Assembly: GCA_036504155.1 (NCBI GenBank)
Contig: DASXVQ010000101.1
Coordinates: 1-64,000, forward strand
Direction of reading: 5' to 3'
Length of the DNA stretch: 64,000 nucleotides
Source of the DNA: JACRCT01 sp036504155
GTDB taxonomy: Bacteria; Myxococcota; Myxococcia; Myxococcales; UBA5297
Every line of letters starts with the position of its first letter. Position 1 is the first letter of the stretch. Shown here piece by piece: positions 19,101 to 28,222 of the stretch. The notes below the pieces were generated by a model. The model worked only from the letters and a program-made list of their open reading frames with translations. It was not told the DNA's origin and did not search any database. Made by a program: the position numbers and the translations under genes.

Positions 19101-20203
19101 GGCGGATGCTGCTCGACGACCAGAAGGAGACCGAGGCCGCCGCCGCGTTCACCAAGGCGATGGCCGACCGCCGCGACTGGGAAGGCGCCTGCAGCCTCGG
19201 TCGCCTGCACCTGAAGAACTCGCGCTTCGCCGAGGCCAAGCAGCACCTGTCGACCGCGGTGGCGCGCAACAAGTTCCACCTCGAGGCTCGCATCGCGCTG
19301 GGCCAGGCGCTGCTCGCCCTGGGCGAGGCCCGTCCGGCGCAGGCGGAGTTCGAGGCCGCGCTGACGCTGTCGCCGACGCCCGCCTCGCACCGGGGCATCG
19401 CGCGGGCCATGATGGCCCTGGGCGACCTGAACGGCACGCGCTCGCACGTGAACACCGCGGCCAAGCTCGACCCGAAGGACCCCGAGACGGGGCGGCTGGC
19501 GGCGCAGCTGTCGCTGGCGGCTGGCGACGCCCAGGAGGCGCTCAAGGGTCTGGAGAAGGCGACCAAGGCGGCGCCCCGCGACCCGGTGGCGTGGTGCGAG
19601 CTCGGCGAGACCCTGATCAAGGTGGGCAACAACGCCAAGGCGGCGGCGGCCTTCGACACGGCGCTCAAGAACGACCGCGGCAACCCGCGGGCGCGGCTGG
19701 GGCTGGTGGCGGCGGCGCTGCCCAAGAACGCCAAGAGGGTGCTGCGCGAGGCCGACGCGCTGGTCACCGAGCTGGACAAGAACCCGCAGCACAAGGCGCG
19801 CGCGCTGGCGCTGTCCGCGCGGGTGCACCTGTTGCTGGCCGACAAGACCAACGCCGCCGCGCTGGCCAAGCGGGCGGTCGAAGCCGACGACGCCTCCGCC
19901 GACGCGCACTTCGCGCAGGCGCTGGTCGCGGCCACCAACAAGGACGACGCGCTGGCCATCCAGGAGCTCTCCCGCGTGGTGGCCGCCGACCCGGCCATCG
20001 CCGAGGCGCACCTGGCGCTGGCGGCCTCGCTGGCGCGCGACCCGGCCCAGCTCGCCCGGTCGATCTCCGAGTTCGAGGCCTACCTGCGCATCGCGCCGCA
20101 GGGGCCCGACGCGCCCACGGCCAAGAAGTTCCTGACCATTCTCCAGAAGAAGGCCGAGAGCGCGACCGCGGCGCCGGCGCCCGAGCAGGCGCCGAAGAAT
20201 TGA
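16166..20203 (+). CDS. Giant membrane-anchored TPR protein
   Basis: 1345 residues starting at MAKGLVEKYQQI; GGAG lies 7 nt upstream of ATG 16166. Residues about 1-140 are cytoplasmic TPRs (LEGDPGSLVFVELAKALLDRGEPGKAAEI and onward). About 145-535 is a disordered Ala/Pro-rich linker containing two related motifs (ETVRGLTDVFHSLGA and EVMPGLTGVFQSLAA) that look like short docking elements. A single membrane helix lies at about 546-567 (WLLISVSAALLAAAVGGFVIY). About 590-1330 is a long TPR superhelix, presumably periplasmic. No enzymatic motif is visible. The architecture suggests a scaffold linking cytoplasmic and periplasmic complexes, as in myxobacterial motility or secretion machines, but no named homologue was recognised. 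Confidence 0.85.
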   Translation: MAKGLVEKYQQILEGDPGSLVFVELAKALLDRGEPGKAAEICKAGLEHHPDSVVGRVLWGKALIGCGRPADAMDQFDQAVAIDKENPSAYNLIGEVLLHKGLFRSAIPILKKAVALQPSDNRVRQWLDQAQRGIKGVAPTSAAPDHTTVDPGPAQADPTVVDVKAYVPGAAIAAAAGLTPIAAPSSQSMAPGADLEDGPSQETVRGLTDVFHSLGAQSGPQTALANPDGPPTQVMPPSVQQLLNNAASPQIPVATPLASAVPAIPPAPGPKDEVPWLETRSAEGDLEGRTVPLDAPPPEALAAGVPPSATGATAPPGDEANSDEVMPGLTGVFQSLAARAQEAEKGQPGAVQVPVLQPVPATAAATAPVPAAAAPASASGTPAAPPAAEAAAPASPATPPPPPLLTPAPMPALPAPAAAAKPAGGGLLPELDLVPDDDEEPAAAPPQIRRVPAGPPPPPKLTPEQNVQVTPGLFGAPPLPPAGASRLLPDLPSMPPTPFASSEEIPSVVLAPEAAADIAREYERELREKLLATPPPTFWRKNWLLISVSAALLAAAVGGFVIYRATRLQNRGTDLIGLRSQAFRALALGTPAGYRQSIELAERGMAMAQDKDCQAAIAYSNAALYRYFGQEPGRKAAAEKLLSAAQDSHPGLALAIPYLVASDPAALEAAKGPLLAATGKDLPTPFEAAEVHSLAGRMLMGSGKTEDALSRFEQATKSDSGHVATLVALGEYYLSSEPEQAARFFSNAKLASPEHVPAILGLVKAKLELGGDPNELGTEMAAAKAAFESVQEGSSAWPAGLRMDLQLVEGRVLGVQGKLADAASQLSNGATEHPERAADFYAALGSIQAFAGHYDQAESAYRKAADRRRDDASLREELARALIARGRFAEAIKAAEGTFADDRRLHVVKGLARLELGQHAKAREELAATSRNGKVPAEAAIYLAMIDAATGQKEVAFKVLQSTSGMASKGRSTAYAALGRMLLDDQKETEAAAAFTKAMADRRDWEGACSLGRLHLKNSRFAEAKQHLSTAVARNKFHLEARIALGQALLALGEARPAQAEFEAALTLSPTPASHRGIARAMMALGDLNGTRSHVNTAAKLDPKDPETGRLAAQLSLAAGDAQEALKGLEKATKAAPRDPVAWCELGETLIKVGNNAKAAAAFDTALKNDRGNPRARLGLVAAALPKNAKRVLREADALVTELDKNPQHKARALALSARVHLLLADKTNAAALAKRAVEADDASADAHFAQALVAATNKDDALAIQELSRVVAADPAIAEAHLALAASLARDPAQLARSISEFEAYLRIAPQGPDAPTAKKFLTILQKKAESATAAPAPEQAPKN

Positions 20204-20273
20204 TGATGCAGGGATGCCGGCCTGCCGCGCGCGCCCCGACCCGGGCGGGCGCGGCCTCGAGAGCCGACGGGAC

Positions 20274-20696
20274 ATGGACCTGACCGAGCCGACCAAAGAA
20301 GCGCCACCCGCCGGCGACGTCCCTGGCGTCCCTGACGTCCCCGCCGAGCCGTCGCTCTGGCGCCCCGTGCTGACCATGGTCTACGAGCAGGCCTGGGGTC
20401 TGTGCGTCGCCTACCTGGCCGTCGGGCTCATCGCCGAAGTGGGGCGCCGCCTGGGAGCGGCGTGGGCCAGCTCGGCGCTGGACTTCTTGGACAGCCTGCC
20501 CTTCTACGCCATCCGCGCCTCGGGGCTGCTCGAGCTCTACCTGCGCGCCTCGGCCATCGGCGACCTGCCGCCCTTCTGGAACCGCATGCTGCTCTCGGGG
20601 ATCACCGTGCTGGCGATCCTCGTGCAGGCGACGCTGCTGGGGGCGCTGCTGGCGGCCGGTTGGATGCTCGCCTCGCGCCGGCGCAAGCCCTCCTGA
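20274..20696 (+). CDS. Small membrane protein of unknown function
   Basis: 140 residues from ATG 20274 (MDLTEPTKEAPP). The N-terminus is Pro-rich, followed by two or three hydrophobic segments (WGLCVAYLAVGLIAEV near 42-57; SGITVLAILVQATLLGALLAAGWML near 106-130) and a basic SRRRKPS tail. It lies 70 bp downstream of the giant TPR gene and is likely co-transcribed; it may be a membrane partner. No family was recognised. Confidence 0.7.
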   Translation: MDLTEPTKEAPPAGDVPGVPDVPAEPSLWRPVLTMVYEQAWGLCVAYLAVGLIAEVGRRLGAAWASSALDFLDSLPFYAIRASGLLELYLRASAIGDLPPFWNRMLLSGITVLAILVQATLLGALLAAGWMLASRRRKPS

Positions 20697-20718
20697 CCGC
20701 CCCCGCCGAGGGCGTGCG

Positions 20719-21531
20719 CTACTCGGGCTTGTTGGCCACCACCAGCAGCAGGTCCTCGCGGCCGGTGTACGGCTCGAACTCATAGCCGCCGTAGACCGCC
20801 TCCAGCGCCAAGCCGGCCTGCTCGAGCATCCGCTCCAGCTCGTGGCGATAGACGTAGCGGAGCATGAACTCGCGGACCGTCCGCCGCACCGTGCCGTCGG
20901 CGGCGAGCGTGTCGTACAGGTTCACGTAGCGCCGGCGCTGCGTGGCGAGGTCGGTGCTCACGCCGGCGAAGCGCTGGACCCGCTCGCCGGTCTCGGGGTG
21001 GCTGAAGTCGGCCACCAGCTCCAGGCCGTGCACGCCCGGGTGCTTGTCCTTGTTCTCGGGGTTGAAGACCTCCATCGCCAGCAGGCCCCCGGGCTTCAGG
21101 TGCCGCGCCACCTCCTTGAGGCAGGCGAGCTGGTCCTTCGGGTCGGTGAGGTGCAGGAAGGAGTTGAGGGCGATGACGACCAGCGCGTAGCCCTCGCCCA
21201 TCGGGAGGTCGAAGGCGCGCATGTCGCCCTCGACGAGCTTGAGCTGCCCGGCCTCGAGCATCGGCTTGCCTGCGGCGTGGGCGGCCATGCGGGCGCAGGC
21301 CCGCTCCAGGAAGGACTTCGAGAGGTCCAGCCCGACGACCGGCGCCCACTGCGGATCGGCCAGGGCGGCGAGGACGCGGCCGCTGCCGCAGGCCAGCTCG
21401 AGGATGGGGCCGCCGGTGCGCGAGGCCATCGCCGACCAGAACGGCAGGTCCTGCTGGTCGCCGTCGTTCTCGGCGTCGTAGAGCGCACCGATCGCGTCGT
21501 AGTGCGCCTTCACTGGGTCTGGCTCGGCCAT
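20719..21531 (-). CDS. Class I SAM-dependent methyltransferase
   Basis: 270 residues from ATG 21531 with GAGGAG upstream. The Rossmann motifs are in order: ILELACGSGRVLAAL (43-57, SAM-binding), VVGLDLSKSFLERA (motif II acidic residue), VEGDMRAFDLP (motif III region) and ALVVIALNSFLHLTDPKDQLACLKEVARHLKPGG. It belongs to the small-molecule methyltransferase family with a C-terminal beta region (RYVNLYDTL, REFMLRYVYRHELERML). The substrate is unknown. It is divergent from the ClpX-like gene (144-bp spacer). Confidence 0.88.
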   Translation of the reverse strand: MAEPDPVKAHYDAIGALYDAENDGDQQDLPFWSAMASRTGGPILELACGSGRVLAALADPQWAPVVGLDLSKSFLERACARMAAHAAGKPMLEAGQLKLVEGDMRAFDLPMGEGYALVVIALNSFLHLTDPKDQLACLKEVARHLKPGGLLAMEVFNPENKDKHPGVHGLELVADFSHPETGERVQRFAGVSTDLATQRRRYVNLYDTLAADGTVRRTVREFMLRYVYRHELERMLEQAGLALEAVYGGYEFEPYTGREDLLLVVANKPE

Positions 21532-21675
21532 GGGGTCTCCTCGGGTCCGCGGCAGGCTATCCCGCGCCGGCGACGGAAGTCGCGCCCGACTTGGCGAAGC
21601 CCGCCGCGCGGGCTGCTCGAATCCGTGATCCACGGGCGGCTCTGCTAGGCTTCCTGCCCGGAGGCCTCGATCGTC

Positions 21676-22818
21676 ATGCCTGCTCCCCAGGAAGCTGCGA
21701 CCGCCGCGCTGCGCCCGCTCGTCCAGCTCGCGCCGCCCATCCTCCACCAGGAGCTGCGCAAGGGCGTGCTGGGCCAGGAGGACGTGCTGCGCGCCGTCTC
21801 GCTGGCGCTCTACAAGCACATCACCGGCCGCGTCTCCGGCCACCTGATGCTGATGGGCAGCTCGGGCACCGGCAAGACGACCATCATGGCCAACATCCAG
21901 CGGATGTACCGCGAGGTGCCGGAGCTGGCGCCGTTCCGGGCCATGGCCATCACCAACGCCAACCTGCTGGTCGACGCCGAGCGGCTCGAGTTCCGGCCCG
22001 AGCGCCTGCTGGGGGTCATCGAGCAGCGCGCGCGGGCCGTGCTGGGCCGGGCGGCCACCGCCGAGGAGCTGGTCTCGGCGATGGAGAAGGCCACCCTCTG
22101 CATCGACGAGATCGACAAGATGGCGACCTCGGTCGGCGGCCACGCCAACCCGGTGGGCATCGTGCTGCAGCAGGGCCTGCTCACGCTGATGGAGGGCAGC
22201 ACCGTCTCCTACCGCGCCAACGTGCTGGTGGGCACCGAGGAGAAGCCGCGCACGCTGGAGGTGCGCACCGGCGGGATGATGTTCCTGTGCGGCGGCGCCT
22301 TCGAGGGCCTCTACGACCAGGTCTACCAGCGGGTGACCGCCCCCGACTCCGGGGAGAAGACCTTCTCGCAGATGGTGCGCGGCGCCGACGGGCGGCTGCG
22401 CATCGAGCAGCGCTTCAAGCTGGGCGACTACTTCAAGATGGAGGACCTGTACCGCTACGGCATGGTCCCGCAGTTCGTGGGCCGCTTCGACAGCGTGCAG
22501 CTGCTGGCCGACCTGGACTTCCCGATCCTCAAGGAGATCCTCGTCAACGGCGCGGACTCGCCGCTGGCGCGCTCGCGCAACTACTTCAAGATGCTGGGGA
22601 TCCACCTGAGCATCGACGACGTCGCCGCGGGCATGGTCGCCGAGCAGGCCGCCAAGAACGCCCGCGCCGGGGCGCGCTCGCTGCGCACGGTCTTCACCAA
22701 GCTCATCCAGCCGCTGGAATACGACCCCTGGAACAGCGGGATGGTCCAGCCGCTGCCGGACGGGAGCTTCGAGGCGACGGTGACCGCGGAGTACGTGAAG
22801 CTGGCGCTGGGGCTGTGA
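21676..22818 (+). CDS. ClpX-like AAA+ ATPase lacking zinc-binding domain, GYVG pore loop and IGF loop
   Basis: 380 residues. The AAA+ core resembles ClpX: Walker A GSSGTGKT (61-68), Walker B LCIDEIDKM, FLCGGAFEGL, the box-VII arginine-finger motif VPQFVGRFD (compare IPEFIGRLP in ClpX) and sensor 2 GARSLRTV. It lacks the Cys4 zinc-binding domain that starts true ClpX. The segment where ClpX has its GYVG substrate-gripping loop reads NLLVDAERLEFRPERLL, and no IGF tripeptide needed for ClpP docking is present. It is therefore unlikely to unfold proteins for ClpP and is better seen as a paralogue with another remodelling role. No protease gene is adjacent. Confidence 0.88.
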   Translation: MPAPQEAATAALRPLVQLAPPILHQELRKGVLGQEDVLRAVSLALYKHITGRVSGHLMLMGSSGTGKTTIMANIQRMYREVPELAPFRAMAITNANLLVDAERLEFRPERLLGVIEQRARAVLGRAATAEELVSAMEKATLCIDEIDKMATSVGGHANPVGIVLQQGLLTLMEGSTVSYRANVLVGTEEKPRTLEVRTGGMMFLCGGAFEGLYDQVYQRVTAPDSGEKTFSQMVRGADGRLRIEQRFKLGDYFKMEDLYRYGMVPQFVGRFDSVQLLADLDFPILKEILVNGADSPLARSRNYFKMLGIHLSIDDVAAGMVAEQAAKNARAGARSLRTVFTKLIQPLEYDPWNSGMVQPLPDGSFEATVTAEYVKLALGL

Positions 22819-22827
22819 GGCGGGTCG

Positions 22828-23949
22828 TCAGGCCCCGAGCACCTGCTTGGCCCGCGCGTAGTAGGCGTCGCGCGCGGCCTTGCCGTTGTAGCCGCCGTTG
22901 ACCCGGTAGGTGATGGCGTCGAAGTTGCCGTTGTCGGCGTAGAAGTTCAGGTTGCGGCTGTTCCAGAACCACACCGCGGTCCGGAAGCCGACGTCGATGT
23001 CCGCCGCGCGCGACGGGTTGCCCTCGAGGTCGAGGCCCAGGGCCTGGCCCGCGGCCCGGTAGTTCGACCGGCCGGTGAGCTGGATGGGCCCGCGCCCCTT
23101 GAAGCGCACGCCGTCCCCAGGCTGGGTGTTGCCCAGGTCGGTCCGGCCCTCGTAGGCCGCGCCGCTGGCGTACTCCTCGAACGCGGTCAGGCCGACGCTC
23201 TCGTGCGCCAGCTGGGCGAGGAAGGCGGCCTGGCGCGCGGGGGTGTTGATGCCACCCTTGACCATCGCGTCGTTCAGGTAGGGGAGCAGCTGGTTCGCTC
23301 GCCCCGCGGAGAGGTTGGGCATGATGGCGCGCAGCTGCTCGACGCTCACGCCGCCCGTGGTGCTGCCGGGGACCTGGGCGACGGGCCCGGGGCCGGTCAC
23401 CTTGCCGGGGTCCACGCCGGGGATGGAGAGCGACTGGCCCGGGTAGATGCGGTACGGGCTCGCGATGCCGTTCTCGCGCGCGATGTTCTGCCAGGGCACG
23501 CCGAACTGGCCGCCGATCTTCGAGAGCGTGTCCCCGGGCTCGACGGTGTAGTGGCCGTTGCCGGAGGCCGGCGCCTGCGCGGGGGCGGTCGGGACGGTCC
23601 CCGCGCCGCGCGGGACGTGCAGCACCTGGCCCGCGAAGATGAGGTTCGGGTTGGCGATGCCGTTCAGGGAGGCCAGCGCCTGGAACGAGACGCCGAACTT
23701 GTTGCCGATGGCCGACAGCGTGTCCCCGGACTGCACGGTGTAGGTGCCGCCGCCCAGGTCCATCTGCTGCGCCTTCGGCTCGTCCACGCCGCTCTGGCCG
23801 TTCCAGCCCGGCAGGTTGAGCTCCTGGCCGGGGTAGATGAGGTTGGGGTTCTGGACCTGCGGGTTGGCGCGGACGAGGTCGTTGAGCGAGACCCCGTGGC
23901 GCTGCGCGATTCCCGAGAGCGTGTCGCCGGAACGGACGGTAATGGCCAT
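22828..23949 (-). CDS. LysM-repeat GH19 glycoside hydrolase (chitinase/endolysin type)
   Basis: 373 residues from ATG 23949, preceded by an excellent AGGAGG. Three LysM repeats at about 2-47, 69-113 and 133-176 (ITVRSGDTLSGIAQRHGVS, YTVQSGDTLSAIGNKFGVS, YTVEPGDTLSKIGGQFGVP) bind peptidoglycan or chitin. The C-terminal domain (about 195-373) is GH19-like: LAQLAHESVGLTAFEEYASG carries the catalytic Glu, and RFKGRGPIQLTGRSNY is the family signature. No signal peptide is present, which is odd for a wall hydrolase and resembles phage endolysins that need a holin or another exit. It may act in predation, lysis or wall remodelling. Its 3' end lies 9 bp from the convergent ClpX-like gene. Confidence 0.92.
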   Translation of the reverse strand: MAITVRSGDTLSGIAQRHGVSLNDLVRANPQVQNPNLIYPGQELNLPGWNGQSGVDEPKAQQMDLGGGTYTVQSGDTLSAIGNKFGVSFQALASLNGIANPNLIFAGQVLHVPRGAGTVPTAPAQAPASGNGHYTVEPGDTLSKIGGQFGVPWQNIARENGIASPYRIYPGQSLSIPGVDPGKVTGPGPVAQVPGSTTGGVSVEQLRAIMPNLSAGRANQLLPYLNDAMVKGGINTPARQAAFLAQLAHESVGLTAFEEYASGAAYEGRTDLGNTQPGDGVRFKGRGPIQLTGRSNYRAAGQALGLDLEGNPSRAADIDVGFRTAVWFWNSRNLNFYADNGNFDAITYRVNGGYNGKAARDAYYARAKQVLGA

Positions 23950-24005
23950 GACTGCCTCCTGTTCTCGATTATCGAAGGACAGGCCACGGCAGTTGTCTCG
24001 TCCTT

Positions 24006-26080
<2,075 letters not shown>

Positions 26081-26084
<4 letters not shown>

Positions 26085-26392
26085 GGCCCCTCCAGCGACA
26101 GCTCCGCCGCAGAGCCGCCGCCCGACTTCTGGAGCAGCCGGCTGCGCCGCTCGCGGATGTCGTAGAGCAGCCGCTCGCGCTCCTTCGCGTCCGCCTGGAA
26201 GTCGACGAGGACATCGCCCTCGCTCGGCGGCTGGGGCAGGTCCGCGGCCTTCACGGTCACGGTCTCGCCGTGTTCGTCGACCAGCACCGCCCTGCCTTCC
26301 TCGACGCGATCCACCGAGTACACGCTTCTTCCCAGACCGCACCCCGATGCCAGCAGCGCGAACGCCGCGGCCGCCTCCAGCCCCACCCTCAT
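26081..26392 (-). CDS. DUF3006-like small lipoprotein
   Basis: 103 residues from ATG 26392. The signal MRVGLEAAAAFALLASGC gives a good lipobox (LASGC, Cys18). The following YSVDRVEEGRAVLVDEHGETVTVKAADLP then PSEGDVL matches the small beta-barrel pattern of DUF3006. The tail is a charged helix (KERERLLYDIRERRSRLLQKSG). Its stop overlaps the recQ start by 4 bp, so the two are translationally coupled, an unexpected pairing for an envelope protein and a helicase. Function unknown. Confidence 0.78.
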
Positions 26393-26451
26393 GTCCCCTC
26401 CCCTTTCCCCTGGCCCCTGGTTCCGACCGGCGTCGAGGCCGGCCACTCCCG

Positions 26452-27132
26452 TCACAGCGATGCGAAGTGCCCTTCGTCCACCAGGCTCACGTAGCGCCCC
26501 TCTCCGATGATGATGTGGTCCAGCGGCTTGATCCCCAGGACCGAGCCGGCCTGCTTGAGCCGCGCGGTGAGCGCGAGGTCGTCGGTCGAAGGCGTCGGGT
26601 CGCCGCTGGGGTGGTTGTGGACGAAGACCACCGCCGCCGCGCCCTCGCGCAGCGCCGGCGCATAGACCTCGCGGGGCAGCACCGAGCAGGTGGTCAGCCC
26701 GCCCTCGACCACGCGCGCGTCGCGCAGCAGCCGGTGCTTGGTGTCCAGGCACATGACGTGGAAGACCTCGTGGTTGAGGTGCCCCAGCCGCGGCCCGTAG
26801 AAGGCGAAGACGTCCCCGGACACGCGCACCGCAGGCCGGTCCTGCCGCGGAGTCTGCGCCCGCCGGCCTATCTCCAGCGCCGCCGCCAGCGCGCACGCCT
26901 TGGCCTTGCCGACCCCGCGCAGCCGCGCGAGGTCCGCGGCCGCCGCGCGCCCGAGCGCCGGGAGGTCGCCGTAGGTGGTCATGAGGTCGCGGGCCACGTC
27001 CAGCGCCGAGGCTCCTCGCGTCCCGCTGCCGAGCAGCGTCGCCAGCAGCTCGGCGTCGCTCAGCGCGCCGCCCCCGTGCGACAGCAGCCGCTCCCGCGGC
27101 CGTTCATCCAGAGGAAGACAAGCAAGAGTCAC
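26452..27132 (-). CDS. radC: RadC family JAB-domain protein
   Basis: 226 residues from GTG 27132, chosen because GGGAGG lies 5 nt upstream and the protein then begins with the typical CLPLDERPRERLLSHG. The in-frame GTG 27156 has no such site. An N-terminal helix-hairpin-helix region (LRGVGKAKACALAAALEIGRR) is followed by the MPN/JAB metal-binding motif HNHPSGDPTPSTDD, and ends with DHIIIGEGRYVSLVDEG. All ligands are present. The family's role is unresolved; the historical DNA-repair assignment is doubtful. Confidence 0.92.
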   Translation of the reverse strand: MTLACLPLDERPRERLLSHGGGALSDAELLATLLGSGTRGASALDVARDLMTTYGDLPALGRAAAADLARLRGVGKAKACALAAALEIGRRAQTPRQDRPAVRVSGDVFAFYGPRLGHLNHEVFHVMCLDTKHRLLRDARVVEGGLTTCSVLPREVYAPALREGAAAVVFVHNHPSGDPTPSTDDLALTARLKQAGSVLGIKPLDHIIIGEGRYVSLVDEGHFASL

Positions 27133-27239
27133 GGCGCCCTCCCGTCCCGAGGCCACTCACCTTCGCCAGGCGAGGGCAAGAGCAAGGTGCGTGCCTATCG
27201 CACCTCACTCTGGGAGCAGGAAGCGATGGAACCTCAGGG

Positions 27240-27274
27240 CGTCACGGGACGGGGCGGCGGCTCGTCCCGTGACG
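27240..27274. terminator. Long perfect inverted repeat after the LRV-like gene
   Basis: A 12-bp perfect inverted repeat (CGTCACGGGACG at 27240-27251, CGTCCCGTGACG at 27263-27274) has an 11-nt G-rich loop. It lies immediately after the stop (27277) of the minus-strand gene upstream. No T run follows on either strand, so termination would be Rho-independent only by stem strength, or the hairpin protects the mRNA 3' end. Confidence 0.5.
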
Positions 27275-27276
27275 GT

Positions 27277-28218
27277 TCAGATCAGAGTGACGCGCGCCCG
27301 GCGGCGGGTCTTGCCCGCCAGCTCGGCGCCGCGACGCTCCGCCAGCTCGTCCAGCACCTCGCGCGCAGTGCGGGGGTTGCCGGCCAGCTCGAACAGGATC
27401 TCGTTGTCCCGCGTGGCAAACAGCTCGAGCGACTCCGGGGCACCCAGGTCCTTCGACTGCGCACGCAGGAGTTTGCGGTGCCTTTCGAGTGCGACCGCCA
27501 CCTCCGGCACGACCGCCGCCCGCTGCTCCACCAGCTCGCGCTTCGCCGCGTCGGGGATTCGCGCCTCGAGCAGCATTACCAGCACGGTCGGCGAACCAAG
27601 CCGGTCCAAGAGCGCGGCCAGATCGTCGACGGTGCGTTCGTCCGAGCGTGCAAGGCCGATCGCATGGTGGCCGATGGCGTCCTCATTGCCCGGGAGCAGG
27701 CCCCGGTACGCCTCCTCTTTCTCCGGGTTGCTGGCCCGCGCCGGAGCCAGCGCGCGGAGCATCCACTCCAGGCTTGCGTGGCGGCGCGCGAACAGCGCGA
27801 ACTCCCCGGTCGGCACCGCCGGGTCCTGGTAGAGGTCCAGCGCGACCGTCAGGATGGACTCCTCGAAGCCGTGCCGCTCGACCATCCGGAGCAGGAAGTC
27901 CCGCGGCCCGGGAAGATGCCCCAGCGCGCAGACGCATCGCCCCGCGTCACATAGCTCGACGAGCACAGACAGCGGCATCGCCGGGTGAACGACGAGGTCG
28001 TCGAGCAGGTCGTCCGCGCCATCGGCCATCAGCGCGCGCGCGGCGGATTCCAGATCCTGTGGCGCCGCATCCGCCTCGGCCGCAGCGTTCGAGAACGCCC
28101 AGCGCAGCGGCAGATGCCCCCCTTGCTCACCCCGGAGCGCTTCACGCAATCCGCGACGGCGTTCCGGATCGTTGAGGATGGCGATCAGCGTGTTGGCGTG
28201 GAGGTCTTCGGGCTTCAC
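27277..28218 (-). CDS. Helical-repeat protein, leucine-rich-repeat-variant (LRV)-like
   Basis: 313 residues from GTG 28218. The sequence is almost entirely helical. Segments such as LVVHPAMPLSVLVELCD and FELAGNPRTAREVLDELAER fit the LRV/HEAT-like pattern (xNPxTPxxVLxxLA). There is no signal peptide and no catalytic motif. It is probably a cytoplasmic protein-binding solenoid. It follows treZ by 4 bp on the same strand, so it may be co-transcribed with it, though a functional link to trehalose is not evident. Confidence 0.75.
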   Translation of the reverse strand: MKPEDLHANTLIAILNDPERRRGLREALRGEQGGHLPLRWAFSNAAAEADAAPQDLESAARALMADGADDLLDDLVVHPAMPLSVLVELCDAGRCVCALGHLPGPRDFLLRMVERHGFEESILTVALDLYQDPAVPTGEFALFARRHASLEWMLRALAPARASNPEKEEAYRGLLPGNEDAIGHHAIGLARSDERTVDDLAALLDRLGSPTVLVMLLEARIPDAAKRELVEQRAAVVPEVAVALERHRKLLRAQSKDLGAPESLELFATRDNEILFELAGNPRTAREVLDELAERRGAELAGKTRRRARVTLI

Positions 28219-28222
28219 GCCC

